64,000 nt of DNA from Martelella sp. HB161492 (GCF_013184775.1 NZ_JAATVV010000001.1:310001-374000), one strand, 5' to 3'; positions 18,394 to 27,661 are shown, numbered from the stretch's first letter. Translations and numbers: made by a program. The notes: a model not told the origin generated them from the sequence alone.

Positions 18394-18436
18394 GAAAACG
18401 CTCCTTGGCTGGTTCTCTGCGGGCGGCGCGGACGGC

Positions 18437-18646
18437 TCAGCCGACCACGTCGTAGCCCGAATCTTCCACCGCCTCGACCGCCTGATCACGGCTGGCGGGG
18501 CTTGCAAGCTCGAAGCTTGCCGATTTACCTTCGAGATTGACGCTGACGCCGGAAATGCCGTCGATGGCATTGAGCGCCTTCTCGACCTTCTCGACACATT
18601 TGCTGCAGCCCATGCCATCGATGGATAATGTCATTTTCTCAGTCAT
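18437..18646 (-). CDS. copZ: Copper chaperone CopZ (HMA domain)
   Basis: A 69-residue single heavy-metal-associated domain that should bind Cu(I) in the cytoplasm and pass it to CopA. The metal-binding loop is GMGCSKC at residues ~11-17, in the ferredoxin-like fold [27 protein letters not shown]. It is the first gene of the unit, with GGGAG eight bases before the ATG and a CueR/HmrR-type promoter directly upstream. The domain is not an internal start of copA, because an independent stop lies 43 bp before that gene. Confidence 0.92.
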   Translation of the reverse strand: MTEKMTLSIDGMGCSKCVEKVEKALNAIDGISGVSVNLEGKSASFELASPASRDQAVEAVEDSGYDVVG

Positions 18647-18676
18647 GTTTGATACTCCCGTCTTGAGGATGATCTG

Positions 18677-18707
18677 AAGATGGGGCTTCCAGTGACTGGA
18701 AGGTCAA
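18677..18707 (-). promoter_or_regulatory. CueR/HmrR-type copper promoter with 19-bp spacer
   Basis: On the minus strand TTGACC (18707-18702) and CATCTT (18682-18677) are separated by 19 bp, the overlong spacer twisted open by MerR-family activators. The spacer holds the dyad CTTCCAGTCACTGGAAG (18686-18702), close to known CueR copper operators (CCTTCC...GGAAGG). It directly precedes copZ. No cueR/hmrR gene lies in the window. Confidence 0.88.
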
Positions 18708-18809
18708 GAGGCTTTCTCGACTTTTCGTGCAGCAGGGCAAATTGCCCCTTGCCCTGAGGCAAACGCGCTGTCTTTGCTGCAGACAGGACCAGCCTGCAGG
18801 AGGAATGAC

Positions 18810-19439
18810 ATGGACCTCAATCTCTGGATCGCCTTTGCCGCCGCTTCCACCGCGCTTGTCTTCATACCGGGGCCGACCGTGCTGATGGTGCTGAGCTATG
18901 CGCTGAGCCAGGGCCGCCGGGTGGCGCTGGCAACGGCGGCTGGCGTCGCCGTCGGCGACCTGATCGCCATGACAGCGTCCCTTGCCGGCCTTGGCGCACT
19001 GGTTCTCGCATCGGCAGAGCTGTTCTCCGTGCTCAAATGGATTGGCGCTGCCTATCTCGTCTATCTCGGCATCCGCCTCTATCGCAGCGCCGGTCAGTTC
19101 TCGCCCGACCCAGCCGCGACTGCGGCAACTCTGCCGTCGAAACGCATTTTCCTTCACGCCGCGATGGTGACCGCACTCAATCCGAAATCCATCGTCTTCT
19201 TCATTGCCTTCGTTCCGCAGTTTGTCGATCCGGGCCAGGCGCTCATGCCGCAATTCGCCATTCTGATCTCCACCTTTGTCGGCCTCGGTGCTGCCAACGC
19301 CCTGATCTATGCGCTTCTGGCAGACCGGCTGCGAAGCCGGCTCCTGTCCCCGGCTTTCGCGGCGCTGGTTCCGCGGCTCGGCGGTGGGGCGCTGACGGCG
19401 ATGGGCCTTGCCACCGCGATCTCCGTGCGGACACGCTGA
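18810..19439 (+). CDS. LysE-family amino acid exporter
   Basis: A 209-residue inner-membrane protein with about six transmembrane helices, of the LysE/RhtB superfamily that exports amino acids such as lysine, threonine or homoserine lactone. The signature lies near the N-terminus (FIPGPTVLMVLSYALSQGRRVALATAAGVAVGD), and the MVTALNPKSIVFFIAFVPQFVDP block is typical. The ATG at 18810 follows AGGAGG with six-base spacing, which decides against the longer frame at 18774. Its stop overlaps the ATG of the Nudix gene (TGATG). The substrate is not predictable. Confidence 0.9.
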   Translation: MDLNLWIAFAAASTALVFIPGPTVLMVLSYALSQGRRVALATAAGVAVGDLIAMTASLAGLGALVLASAELFSVLKWIGAAYLVYLGIRLYRSAGQFSPDPAATAATLPSKRIFLHAAMVTALNPKSIVFFIAFVPQFVDPGQALMPQFAILISTFVGLGAANALIYALLADRLRSRLLSPAFAALVPRLGGGALTAMGLATAISVRTR

Positions 19440-19876
19440 TGGAGAAAGTGCTGATCTATGGCGCTGCCGGCGACAGGCTTCTGGTCTTCGACGAACCCGA
19501 CTTTCCGTTCGTGCCCATGCAGGTGCCCGGTGGGACGCTGGAGCCCGGCGAAGATGCACTGACGGGTGCCCAACGCGAATTCTACGAGGAAACGGGGCTC
19601 AGCGGAGCGGCGGTGTGGCAAAGTCACGGATCCTATCTGTCCGTTCGCTGGGACAGAGACGGTCAAAAGCACCGCTACCGCCGTCATGTTTTCTCCGTTA
19701 CGCTTGCCGGCACGCCGCAGCATGAATGGATCCACTTCGAAAATCATGCTTTCGACGGAGGTCCGCCGATCCGCTTTCGCCTGTTCTTCCTGCCGTGGAA
19801 GGAAGCCCGGGCACAGATCGGTCTTGCCATGGATGCCCCGCTTTTCTGGCCGTCACTGCAATCGGTTTTCGCCTAA
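19439..19876 (+). CDS. Nudix hydrolase
   Basis: A 145-residue protein carrying a complete Nudix box, G-x5-E-x7-REFYEETGL (residues ~31-53), which coordinates Mg2+ for hydrolysis of nucleoside diphosphates linked to another group. The start codon overlaps the stop of the LysE gene (TGATG), so translation is coupled. Nothing outside the box indicates whether the substrate is a nucleotide sugar, an oxidised dNTP or another compound. A link with amino acid export is not obvious. Confidence 0.88.
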   Translation: MEKVLIYGAAGDRLLVFDEPDFPFVPMQVPGGTLEPGEDALTGAQREFYEETGLSGAAVWQSHGSYLSVRWDRDGQKHRYRRHVFSVTLAGTPQHEWIHFENHAFDGGPPIRFRLFFLPWKEARAQIGLAMDAPLFWPSLQSVFA

Positions 19877-19962
19877 AGCGGAACATATGAAAGCCTTTGC
19901 CTTGCGCAGCCAAGGACAACAAGATTGACGTCCGGCAGTTCCAGCGCTAAATAGCGCTCTCC

Positions 19963-20017
19963 TGTGGTGATTTGGCCGGCCGGCTTGCAGCCACGTTAAA
20001 CAAGTCGCTAAAGGGCC
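19963..20017 (+). ncRNA. SAM-II riboswitch
   Basis: The stretch contains the conserved SAM-II (metA motif) pieces in order: GTGGTGATTTG, a GGCCGGC segment, CTTGCAGCCACG whose CCAC pairs with the initial GTGG, TTAAACAAGTCGCTAAA forming the pseudoknot, then purines. SAM-II aptamers bind S-adenosylmethionine and are found almost only in alphaproteobacteria, most often before metA, as here. An intrinsic terminator and metA follow. Confidence 0.93.
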
Positions 20018-20045
20018 GCCGGGTGTCTTTTTATTGCCCCTTGCG

Positions 20046-20078
20046 ACCGGCCTTGCGATTTGCCTGCGGCCGGTTTTT
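20046..20078 (+). terminator. Terminator between SAM-II aptamer and metA
   Basis: ACCGGCC (20046-20052) pairs with GGCCGGT (20068-20074), followed by TTTTT. Placed 29 bp after the aptamer and 20 bp before metA, it can act as the expression platform: SAM binding would favour termination. No competing antiterminator stem is obvious, so part of the control may be translational. Confidence 0.75.
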
Positions 20079-20097
20079 GTTTGGGATGGTGAAGACG

Positions 20098-21039
20098 ATG
20101 CCTATCAAGATTCCCGATGCGCTGCCCGCCTATGAGACGCTTGTTGCCGAAGGTGTGCGGGTCAAGACGGAAACCGTTGCCGCGCGGCAGGATATCCGCC
20201 CGCTGCAGATCGCGCTACTCAATCTCATGCCGAACAAGATCAAGACCGAGCTGCAGATCGCCCGGCTGCTCGGCGCTTCGCCGCTGCAGGTGGAACTGAC
20301 GCTGGTGCGCATCGGCGGCCACCAGGCCAAGAATACGCCGATCGAGCATCTGCTGAACTTCTACAACACCTGGGAGGAGATCAGCGACCGCAAGTTCGAT
20401 GGCTTCATCATCACTGGTGCCCCGGTGGAAACCCTCGATTTCGAAGAGGTCACCTATTGGGACGAACTGAAGCAGATCCTCGACTGGACCACCACCAACG
20501 TCCATTCAACGATGAATATCTGCTGGGGCGCGATGGCCGCCATCTACCATTTCCATGGCGTGCCGAAACATCTTCTCGACAAGAAGGCCTTCGGTGTCTT
20601 CCGCCACCGCAACCTGAAGCCGGCCTCGATCTATCTCAACGGCTTCTCCGATGATTTCCAGATCCCGGTCTCGCGCTGGACCGAAGTGCGTCGCAATGAC
20701 ATCGAAAGAGCCGACGGCATCGAGATCCTGATGGAATCCGATGAGGTCGGCGTGTGTCTTGCCCATGAGGAATTCGCCAATCGCCTCTACATGTTCAATC
20801 ATGTGGAATATGATTCCTCCTCGCTGGCGGATGAGTATTTCCGCGACGTCGCCGCCGAGGTGCCGATTGACCTGCCATTCAATTATTTCCCCGGCAATGA
20901 CGAGACCCGCGCGCCCCTCAATCGCTGGCGTTCGCACGCACATTTGCTGTTTGGCAACTGGATCAACGAGATCTACCAGACCACCCCCTATCTGCTCGAA
21001 GAAATCGGTCAGGAACGTCAGGCCCCGCTTGCGGGCTGA
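20098..21039 (+). CDS. metA: Homoserine O-acetyltransferase MetA
   Basis: MetA acylates homoserine at the start of methionine synthesis. The 313-residue protein shows the catalytic Cys142 (NICWGA) and the His235/Glu237 pair (FNHVEYD) of the family. At position 111 it has Glu (ITGAPVE) where the succinyltransferase of E. coli has Gly. This residue is known to favour acetyl-CoA over succinyl-CoA, so I call it an acetyltransferase. I use the ATG at 20098 ([10 protein letters not shown]), consistent with family numbering; an alternative ATG lies at 20086. A SAM-II riboswitch and terminator precede it, giving feedback by SAM. Confidence 0.96.
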   Translation: MPIKIPDALPAYETLVAEGVRVKTETVAARQDIRPLQIALLNLMPNKIKTELQIARLLGASPLQVELTLVRIGGHQAKNTPIEHLLNFYNTWEEISDRKFDGFIITGAPVETLDFEEVTYWDELKQILDWTTTNVHSTMNICWGAMAAIYHFHGVPKHLLDKKAFGVFRHRNLKPASIYLNGFSDDFQIPVSRWTEVRRNDIERADGIEILMESDEVGVCLAHEEFANRLYMFNHVEYDSSSLADEYFRDVAAEVPIDLPFNYFPGNDETRAPLNRWRSHAHLLFGNWINEIYQTTPYLLEEIGQERQAPLAG

Positions 21040-21104
21040 CAGCTTCCGGCGCACAATCCGCGCCACACAAATCGATTTGAATTCGCATTGGAGGAGTGAG
21101 CACC

Positions 21105-22127
21105 ATGGCTCAGCCGGAACGGGAAGTCTTCGGGACGACGGAGACGGGGGAAACGGTTTACCGCGTCACGATCACAGGCGGCGGACTGACCGCCAAGATC
21201 ATCAACTGGGGCGCGGTCATCCAGGATCTGAGAATGGACGGCCATGATGCGCCGCTGGTGCTCGGTTATCCGACCTTTGAACCCTATCCGGCCCATTCTC
21301 CCTTTTTCGGCGCGACGCCCGGACGATGCTCCAACCGTATCGGCAACGGCGTCTTCACCCTTGATGGGGTCGGTTACCAGCTCGACCTGAACGAGAATGG
21401 CGTCAGCCATCTGCATGGCGGTTTCAACAATACCGCCGTCAGCCTGTGGGAATTCGAGGAAATCGCCGAGGACCATGTCACCCTCGTCATCACCGACCAG
21501 GAAGGCCGCGGCGGCTATCCCGGCAATACGGTGATCCGCGCCCGCTATGCGCTGTCCGGCAATGGCACGCTTTCGGTGATCTACGAGGCAGAAACGGACA
21601 AGGCGACGCTCGCCAATCTCTGCAATCACTCCTATTTCAATCTTTCCGGCGAGGAGACGATTTTCGGCCATGAGCTGATGATCGCCGCCGAACATTACCT
21701 GCCGACCGATGACAAGCTGATCCCCACCGGTGAACTGCGCCCGGTAGACGGAACCGAATTCGATTTCCGCGTGGCAAAACCGATTGGTCAGCTTGGCACG
21801 GACGGGCTGCAGGTGCCCTATGACAGCAATTTCTGCCTGTCGTCGGAGCGCGGCGCCAAGCGCAAGGTGGTTGAGGCGTTCTCACCGGTCTCCGGCATCC
21901 GTCTCAGCGTTGCCACAACGGAGGCAGGCGTGCAGTTTTATGCCGGCGTCCATGTCGGCGATCCTGCCCCCGGCCTTGCCGACAAGCCCTATGGCCCCTA
22001 TGCCGGCTTCTGCCTTGAAACCCAGGTCTGGCCCGATGCCATCAACCATCCGGGTTTTCCCAATGCGGTTCTGCGCCCCGGCGAGACACTGGTGCAGGAC
22101 ACGGATTACATCTTCGAAAAGGCGTAA
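21105..22127 (+). CDS. galM: Aldose 1-epimerase (galactose mutarotase)
   Basis: A 340-residue protein of the galactose mutarotase family, which interconverts alpha and beta anomers of free aldoses. Diagnostic parts are FGATPGRCSNRIGNGVFTLDG (normally FGAxxGRxANRI), LHGGFNN with the catalytic His, NHSYFNLSGE with the second His, and FCLETQVWPDAINHPGFPNAVLRPGE with the catalytic Glu. The ATG at 21105 lies nine bases after GGAGGA; the GTG at 21096 would be too close to it. It is not part of a gal operon here, so it probably serves general sugar use. Confidence 0.92.
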   Translation: MAQPEREVFGTTETGETVYRVTITGGGLTAKIINWGAVIQDLRMDGHDAPLVLGYPTFEPYPAHSPFFGATPGRCSNRIGNGVFTLDGVGYQLDLNENGVSHLHGGFNNTAVSLWEFEEIAEDHVTLVITDQEGRGGYPGNTVIRARYALSGNGTLSVIYEAETDKATLANLCNHSYFNLSGEETIFGHELMIAAEHYLPTDDKLIPTGELRPVDGTEFDFRVAKPIGQLGTDGLQVPYDSNFCLSSERGAKRKVVEAFSPVSGIRLSVATTEAGVQFYAGVHVGDPAPGLADKPYGPYAGFCLETQVWPDAINHPGFPNAVLRPGETLVQDTDYIFEKA

Positions 22128-22172
22128 CCCTGAACGCGTCAGCTTTAGATGCGTTATCGAATGAAGGCGGCG

Positions 22173-22970
22173 ATGTTTGTCTTTTCCAAACTGTTCTGGA
22201 TTGCCATTCAGCCGCTGGTGATGAGCCTGATTCTTATCTTTTTTTCGCTCCTCGCTCTTGCAGCGGGGAGCAGCGTGCTGTCCGGCCTTTTCGGCGGGCT
22301 CGCGGCACTCATCCTTACAGTGACATTATTTACCAATGCCGGCACCATGGCCATGCTGGTGCTGGAAAAGCGCTTCAGCCGCCCCCTGCTCGAGCAGCCT
22401 CCGGCGGCAGCAATCGTGCTCGGCGGTGGCATCAATACCAGCCTTTCGGCCGCACGCGGCGGCTATGCGCTGACCCGTGCGGGCGAGCGCTATATCGAGG
22501 CCGTGCGGCTGTCACGGCTCTATCCGGCGATGAAAATCGTCGTGTCAGGCGGCGATAACGCCATCGGCCGCGCCACGGAAGGCGAGACAGCCCCGGCGCT
22601 CCGGCTTTTTGCCGCCCTCGGGGTCGAGGAGAAGAGCCTGCTTCTGGAGCCCGCATCACGCAATACGGCGGAAAATGCCGCCTTCACCGCTGAATTGCTG
22701 CAGCAGGCGGATTTCAGCGGCGCAGTGCTGCTGATCACCTCCGCCTATCACATGCCGCGGGCCATGGCGCTATTTGCCGCGCAAGGGGTCGCGGTCCGGC
22801 CATGGCCGACCGATTTTCGCACCCGCGGCGACGAGCGCTTTGGTTTCAGCCTTGACCGGCCATCTTCCAATGCGGACATCACCAGCTCGGCAATCCGCGA
22901 ATGGTTCGGCCTCGTGACCTATCGGATGATGGGGCGTACGGGGGAATTTCTGCCGTCAGAAAAAACGTGA
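22173..22970 (+). CDS. YdcF/DUF218 membrane protein
   Basis: A membrane-anchored protein of about 265 residues. Two hydrophobic helices at the N-terminus (SKLFWIAIQPLVMSLILIFFSLLALAA and GLAALILTVTLFTNAGTMAM) are followed by a DUF218/YdcF domain of about 180 residues. That domain has AAAIVLGGGI, VSGGDN, EPASRNTAENA and LLITSAYHMPRAM. Related proteins (ElyC, SanA) act in envelope homeostasis, but no reaction is established. Possible starts are 22149, 22161 and 22173; I choose 22173 because AAGG precedes it and the family N-terminus begins MFVxSKLFW. Confidence 0.8.
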   Translation: MFVFSKLFWIAIQPLVMSLILIFFSLLALAAGSSVLSGLFGGLAALILTVTLFTNAGTMAMLVLEKRFSRPLLEQPPAAAIVLGGGINTSLSAARGGYALTRAGERYIEAVRLSRLYPAMKIVVSGGDNAIGRATEGETAPALRLFAALGVEEKSLLLEPASRNTAENAAFTAELLQQADFSGAVLLITSAYHMPRAMALFAAQGVAVRPWPTDFRTRGDERFGFSLDRPSSNADITSSAIREWFGLVTYRMMGRTGEFLPSEKT

Positions 22971-22979
22971 GCCGGCGCG

Positions 22980-23411
22980 TCAGCCGCGCTTCGGGCGCAG
23001 CCGGACAACAATATCGACATGGGCGATTTCCATGCCTTCAGGCGGCTTGGGCAATTGTTCCAGCGACAGACCGCTATTGGGAATGTCGATCACCTCATTG
23101 TCACCCTCGATGAAGAAATGATGGTGATCGGAGGTATTGGTGTCGAAATAGGTTTTCGCCCCTTCGACGGCGAGCACGCGAATCATGCCCGCATCGGTGA
23201 ACTGATGCAGCGTATTGTAGACCGTCGCCAGCGAGATCGGGAAGCCGGCGGTCAGCGCCTCGCCATGCAGTTCCTCAACCGTCACATGCCGGTCGCCCTT
23301 GGCGAAAAGCAGATCGGCCAGCGCTACACGTTGACGTGTCGGCCTGAGGCCGCACGCCCGGAGCCTGTCTTCAGACAGGTGATTTTCGATTGCAACCGAC
23401 ACTTTCGTCAA
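22980..23411 (-). CDS. irr: Iron response regulator Irr (Fur family)
   Basis: Irr is the rhizobial Fur-family protein that senses haem and represses or activates iron and haem genes under iron limitation. This 143-residue protein has the winged helix (RPTRQRVALADLLFAKGDRHVTVEELH and ISLATVYNTLHQFTDAGMIRVL) and the haem-linked triple histidine DHHHFFIEG; it lacks the Cys zinc sites of ordinary Fur. Divergent placement before fabA is the classic rhizobial order. No in-frame ATG exists. I use TTG at 23411, preceded by AGG, with TTG 23435 or GTG 23402 as alternatives. An iron-responsive operator overlaps its promoter. Confidence 0.93.
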   Translation of the reverse strand: MTKVSVAIENHLSEDRLRACGLRPTRQRVALADLLFAKGDRHVTVEELHGEALTAGFPISLATVYNTLHQFTDAGMIRVLAVEGAKTYFDTNTSDHHHFFIEGDNEVIDIPNSGLSLEQLPKPPEGMEIAHVDIVVRLRPKRG

Positions 23412-23452
23412 TTCAGAAAACCTATACGCTAACAAAAGCCAATTACCATCAG

Positions 23453-23482
23453 CATATAACCGGATTGAGAATCGCTTTCAAT
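23453..23482 (-). promoter_or_regulatory. irr promoter with iron-responsive operator
   Basis: On the minus strand TTGAAA (23481-23476) and TATATG (23458-23453) are 17 bp apart, giving a start near 23446. Overlapping the -35 is TGA-GAATCGCTT-TCA (23466-23480). It fits the TGA-N9-TCA iron-responsive operator bound by RirA and sits inside a near-palindromic 19-mer (23464-23482). Repression of irr by RirA in iron-replete cells is the expected logic. Confidence 0.65.
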
Positions 23483-23709
23483 AGTCACACCCTTGCGATG
23501 GCGGAAATTAGAGGCCAAATACGGTGCGAATACGGATTCGCTCTGGCGGCAGGCAATCGCTTCCTGTATGCGGTCGGGTGGACCGATCTGGTGACGGTTT
23601 CTGAGATTTTGGTCAGGAAGCGCTTGCGTGGAGTGTCGCAACGTGTTTTCCCCTTATCTTGAACAAGCGAACGAGAAACCTTCGCCGAACGAAGGGAAGC
23701 AGAGTTTTT

Positions 23710-24225
23710 ATGGAAAAAAGACAGTCGCGTTTCGATTATGAGGATCTTCTCAAATGTGCCCGGGGCGAGCTTTTCGGTCCCGGCAACGCGCAATTGCCGC
23801 TGCCGCCCATGTTGATGGTCCATCGGATTACGGAGATTTCGGAAACCGGCGGTGCCCATGACAAGGGATTTATCCGCGCCCAGTACGATGTAAGCCCCGA
23901 TGACTGGTATTTTCCCTGTCACTTTCAGGGCAACCCGATCATGCCGGGCTGCCTCGGGCTGGACGGCATGTGGCAGCTGACCGGCTTTTTCCTGGGATGG
24001 CTGGGTGAGGAAGGCCGCGGCATGGCGCTTTCCACCGGCGAAGTCAAATTCAAGGGCATGGTTCGCCCTACGGTCAAACTTCTGGAATATGGTATCGACT
24101 TCAAACGCGTCATGCGTGGCCGCCTGGTCCTTGGCACAGCCGATGGCTGGCTCAAGGCCGATGGCGAAACGATCTATCAGGCAAGTGACCTGCGCGTCGG
24201 CCTGTCCAAGGACAAGACTGCCTGA
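23710..24225 (+). CDS. fabA: 3-hydroxydecanoyl-ACP dehydratase/isomerase FabA
   Basis: FabA dehydrates 3-hydroxydecanoyl-ACP and isomerises the trans-2 to the cis-3 double bond, the entry to unsaturated fatty acids. The 171-residue product is of normal length, with catalytic His71 ([24 protein letters not shown]) and Asp85 in the hot-dog fold. The ATG at 23710 matches the family N-terminus; the longer frame from 23659 is unlikely. It is the first gene of fabA-fabB-fabI and lies divergently to irr, an order conserved in rhizobia. Confidence 0.97.
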   Translation: MEKRQSRFDYEDLLKCARGELFGPGNAQLPLPPMLMVHRITEISETGGAHDKGFIRAQYDVSPDDWYFPCHFQGNPIMPGCLGLDGMWQLTGFFLGWLGEEGRGMALSTGEVKFKGMVRPTVKLLEYGIDFKRVMRGRLVLGTADGWLKADGETIYQASDLRVGLSKDKTA

Positions 24226-24267
24226 GGCAGCCCGCCTGACGCGAGATATGAGGAGAGGTCTATCAAA

Positions 24268-25491
24268 ATGAGACGTGTCGTCGTCACAGGTTTGGGCATC
24301 GTGTCGTCTATCGGCAATGATGCGACCCAAGTCACAGCTTCGCTGCGCGAGGCAAAATCCGGAATTTCATTTTCACCTGACTTTGCCGAGCACGGTTTTC
24401 GGTGCCAGGTCTGGGGCCGGCCCGATATCGACACATCGGATATGGTCGACCGCCGCGCCATGCGCTTTCTGTCGCAGGGCGGCGCCTGGAACCATGTTGC
24501 GATGAAGCAGGCAATCGCCGATGCCGGCCTTGAGCCGGCCGATTACGAGGCCAATGAGCGCTGCGGCATCATCATGGGCTCGGGCGGTCCGTCGACACGC
24601 ACCCTGGTGGATGCTGCCGACATTACCCGCAAGAATACCAGCCCGAAGCGGATCGGCCCCTTCGCGGTTCCAAAATCCATGTCGTCGACGGCCTCGGCAA
24701 CGCTGGCCACCTGGTTCAAGATCCATGGTGTGAACTATTCGATTTCCTCGGCCTGCTCGACCTCGGCGCATTGCATCGGCAATGCCGCGGAGATGATCCA
24801 GTGGGGCAAGCAGGACATGATGTTTGCCGGCGGTCACGAAGATCTCGACTGGACCATGTCGAACCTCTTCGATGCCATGGGCGCCATGTCGACGCATTTC
24901 AATGAAAGCCCCGCCACGGCTTCGCGGGCCTATGACAAGGATCGCGACGGCTTCGTTATCGCCGGCGGCGCAGGCGTTGTCGTGCTGGAAGAGCTGGAAC
25001 ACGCAAAGGCCCGCGGCGCAACGATCTATGGCGAACTCGTCGGCTATGGCGCGACCTCTGACGGCTATGACATGGTTGCCCCTTCCGGCGAAGGCGCAAT
25101 CCGCTGCATGCGGCAGGCGCTGGCGACGGTTCACGGCGAAATTGACTATATCAATACCCATGGCACCGCCACCGAAGTGGGCGACAGCAAGGAGATTGGC
25201 GCGATCCGCGAAGTCTTCGGCGACAAAATCCCCCATATCCAGTCGACCAAGTCGCTGACCGGCCATTCGCTCGGTGCTGCCGGCGCGCAGGAAAGCATAT
25301 ATGCGCTGCTCATGATGAAGGAACGCTTCATCGGCGAAAGCGCGCATATCGAAACGCTCGACCCTGAATTCGAAGGCGTTCCGATCGTCAGAAGCCGAAT
25401 CGATGATGCAAAGATCGATACGGTTCTCTCCAATTCTTTCGGCTTCGGCGGCACCAACGCCACGCTGGTTTTCCAGCGCTACAACGGATAA
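24268..25491 (+). CDS. fabB: 3-oxoacyl-ACP synthase I FabB
   Basis: FabB condenses malonyl-ACP with acyl-ACP and elongates the cis-3-decenoyl-ACP produced by FabA. The 407-residue protein carries the Cys-His-His triad in [26 protein letters not shown] and [15 protein letters not shown]. The N-terminus [18 protein letters not shown] is typical. It lies 42 bp after fabA and 4 bp before fabI, so all three are one operon ending at the terminator at 26335-26366. Confidence 0.97.
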   Translation: MRRVVVTGLGIVSSIGNDATQVTASLREAKSGISFSPDFAEHGFRCQVWGRPDIDTSDMVDRRAMRFLSQGGAWNHVAMKQAIADAGLEPADYEANERCGIIMGSGGPSTRTLVDAADITRKNTSPKRIGPFAVPKSMSSTASATLATWFKIHGVNYSISSACSTSAHCIGNAAEMIQWGKQDMMFAGGHEDLDWTMSNLFDAMGAMSTHFNESPATASRAYDKDRDGFVIAGGAGVVVLEELEHAKARGATIYGELVGYGATSDGYDMVAPSGEGAIRCMRQALATVHGEIDYINTHGTATEVGDSKEIGAIREVFGDKIPHIQSTKSLTGHSLGAAGAQESIYALLMMKERFIGESAHIETLDPEFEGVPIVRSRIDDAKIDTVLSNSFGFGGTNATLVFQRYNG

Positions 25492-25495
25492 GCAT

Positions 25496-26305
25496 ATGAC
25501 CGGACTTATGCAGGGCAAGCGCGGCCTGATCATGGGCGTTGCCAACGACCATTCTATCGCCTGGGGCATTTCCAAAGCACTCTACGAACAGGGCGCCGAA
25601 CTTGCCTTCACCTATCAGGGCGAAGCCCTCGGCCGGCGCGTCACGCCGCTGGCAGCTCAGGCAGGCTCCGATCTCATTCTCCCCTGCGATGTGGAGAATC
25701 TTGACAGCGTCGATGAAACCTTCGATGCGCTCAAGACCCGCTGGGGTTCGATCGATTTCCTCGTTCACGCCATCGGCTTTTCAGACAAGAGCGAACTGAA
25801 GGGACTTTACGCCAACACGACGCGCGAGAACTTCGTCCGCACGATGGTGATCTCCTGCTTTTCCTTCACCGAAATTGCCAAGCGCGCAGCGGTCCTGATG
25901 AAGGATGGCGGCTCGATGCTGACGCTGACCTATGGCGGCTCCACCCGCGTTGTGCCGAACTACAATGTCATGGGTGTTGCCAAGGCGGGGCTTGAAGCTT
26001 CGATGCGCTATCTCGCGGCCGATTATGGCCCGCAGGGTATTCGCGTCAACGCAATTTCGGCCGGTCCGGTGCGCACGCTGGCCGGTTCCGGCGTTGGCGA
26101 TGCCCGCCTCGTCTATGCCTGGCAGCAACGCAACACGCCGCTGCGCCGCTCCACCACGATCGAAGACGTCGGCGGCTCGGCGCTCTATCTTCTTTCCGAC
26201 CTTTCCGCAGGCGTGACCGGCGAGATCCACTTCGTCGACAATGGCTACAATGTCATGTCGATGCCGATTCCGGAAATGATGCGGCGCGGCGAACCCGAAC
26301 GCTGA
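25496..26305 (+). CDS. fabI: Enoyl-ACP reductase FabI
   Basis: FabI reduces trans-2-enoyl-ACP with NAD(P)H in the last step of each elongation round. The 269-residue protein has the SDR fold with GLIMGVANDHSIAWGI at the nucleotide site and the YNVMGVAK catalytic segment (Tyr-x6-Lys). The ATG at 25496 starts 4 bp after the fabB stop; the longer frame from 25403 overlaps fabB and is rejected. Its GVANxxSIAWGI motif marks it as the triclosan-type FabI and not FabV or FabK. Confidence 0.97.
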   Translation: MTGLMQGKRGLIMGVANDHSIAWGISKALYEQGAELAFTYQGEALGRRVTPLAAQAGSDLILPCDVENLDSVDETFDALKTRWGSIDFLVHAIGFSDKSELKGLYANTTRENFVRTMVISCFSFTEIAKRAAVLMKDGGSMLTLTYGGSTRVVPNYNVMGVAKAGLEASMRYLAADYGPQGIRVNAISAGPVRTLAGSGVGDARLVYAWQQRNTPLRRSTTIEDVGGSALYLLSDLSAGVTGEIHFVDNGYNVMSMPIPEMMRRGEPER

Positions 26306-26334
26306 ACCAGCCAAGACAGAAATTGACGTATTTC

Positions 26335-26366
26335 AACCGCCGGAACCCGTTTCCGGCGGTTTTTTG
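26335..26366 (+). terminator. Terminator of fabABI operon
   Basis: An 11-bp stem (AACCGCCGGAA / TTCCGGCGGTT) with a five-base loop is followed by a run of six T. It lies 30 bp after the fabI stop. Confidence 0.95.
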
Positions 26367-26562
26367 TATGCGCATTGTCGTGGACGCACCCTGGCTCGCG
26401 ACAAAAATGCTGCACTTGCGAACAAACAAAGCGAAAATCTGAAACGTTTTCGGCCCCGACGATCATCAGTTGATCTCAATCATGGAACAGCAACCCAAAC
26501 AGGAATGTAACGCGAGACAGAATTAAACAGGACCGCGACGGTCCACTTCCGGGAGCGGAAAA

Positions 26563-27573
26563 ATGCAGATCAAGAAAACAATTGAAAGAATCCCTGGCGG
26601 GCTCATGCTTGTCCCGCTTCTGCTTGGCGCCCTGTGCAAGACGTTTGCGCCCGGAGCCGGCGCCTATTTCGGCTCCTTCACCAATGGTCTCATCTCGGGA
26701 ACCGTGCCGATCCTGTCCGTCTGGTTCTTCTGCATGGGGGCAACCATCAGCCTGCGCGCCACCGGTACCGTGCTGCGCAAGTCGGGCAACCTCGTCATCG
26801 TCAAGGCGCTCGTTGCCTGGGGCGCAACCTTTGTGGCGGCAACCTTCCTGCCGATCGGCGGCGTTGAGGCCGGGCTTTTCGCCGGCTTTTCGGCACTCGC
26901 CATCTGCTCGGCGATGGATATGACCAATGGCGGCCTCTACGCCGCTGTCATGCAGCAATATGGCAGCAAGGAAGAGGCTGGCGCCTTCGTGCTGATGTCG
27001 ATCGAATCAGGCCCGCTGGTCTCGATGTTCATCCTGGGCTCGGCCGGCGTTGCAAGCTTTGAACCGCATGTCTTTGTCGGCGCCGTCCTGCCCTTCCTGA
27101 TCGGCTTCGCACTCGGCAATATCGACCCCGACCTGAAGGAATTCTTCGGCAAGGGTGTGCAGACACTGATTCCCTTCTTCGGCTTCGCGCTCGGCAACGG
27201 CATCGACCTGCACGTCATCCTGCAAACCGGCCTCGGCGGCATTCTGCTCGGCGTCATCGTCATCATCATCACCGGTGTTCCGCTGATGCTGGCCGACAAG
27301 TTTATCGGTGGCGGCAATGGTACGGCTGGCCTTGCGGCCTCGTCGACGGCTGGCGCCGCGGTCGCCAACCCGATGATCATCGCCGCCATGGTGCCGGAAC
27401 TCGCCCCCGCGGCAGCCTCGGCCACGGCTCTGGTCGCGACCTCGTGCCTGATCACCGCCATCCTGGTGCCAATCCTGACCGGCATTTGGGCCAATCACAT
27501 GAAGAAGAGGACCGGCGTCCCTGCAGAGGAGGTTGCCCTCACCGCAGGCCCGACACCGGCCAAGCCGGTCTAG
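26563..27573 (+). CDS. kdgT: 2-keto-3-deoxygluconate permease KdgT
   Basis: KdgT imports 2-keto-3-deoxygluconate, a product of pectin and alginate breakdown, by proton symport. The 336-residue protein has about ten hydrophobic helices, and the sequence is characteristic: [33 protein letters not shown] at the N-terminus, [22 protein letters not shown] in the middle and [21 protein letters not shown] in the second half. It stands alone between two terminators; no kdgK or kdgA lies nearby. A mannonate dehydratase that makes the same compound is 32 kb away in this window. The 257-bp region upstream carries no site that I can name. Confidence 0.93.
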   Translation: MQIKKTIERIPGGLMLVPLLLGALCKTFAPGAGAYFGSFTNGLISGTVPILSVWFFCMGATISLRATGTVLRKSGNLVIVKALVAWGATFVAATFLPIGGVEAGLFAGFSALAICSAMDMTNGGLYAAVMQQYGSKEEAGAFVLMSIESGPLVSMFILGSAGVASFEPHVFVGAVLPFLIGFALGNIDPDLKEFFGKGVQTLIPFFGFALGNGIDLHVILQTGLGGILLGVIVIIITGVPLMLADKFIGGGNGTAGLAASSTAGAAVANPMIIAAMVPELAPAAASATALVATSCLITAILVPILTGIWANHMKKRTGVPAEEVALTAGPTPAKPV

Positions 27574-27627
27574 CCGCCGGTCGATCCTCGCGCCTTACTG
27601 CCGGATCCCGCTTTCCGGCAATGCATG

Positions 27628-27661
27628 AAATGGCCCGCCCCCAAGGCGGGCCATTTGTTTT
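27628..27661 (+). terminator. Terminator of kdgT
   Basis: A perfect 12-bp stem (AAATGGCCCGCC / GGCGGGCCATTT) with a CCCAA loop is followed by GTTTT. It lies 54 bp after the stop. Confidence 0.92.

Noticed and set aside
18394-18618. 75-residue N-terminal extension of CopA
   Set aside because: The sequence is an off-frame reading of copZ and lacks any domain; the ATG at 18393 gives a normal CopA N-terminus.
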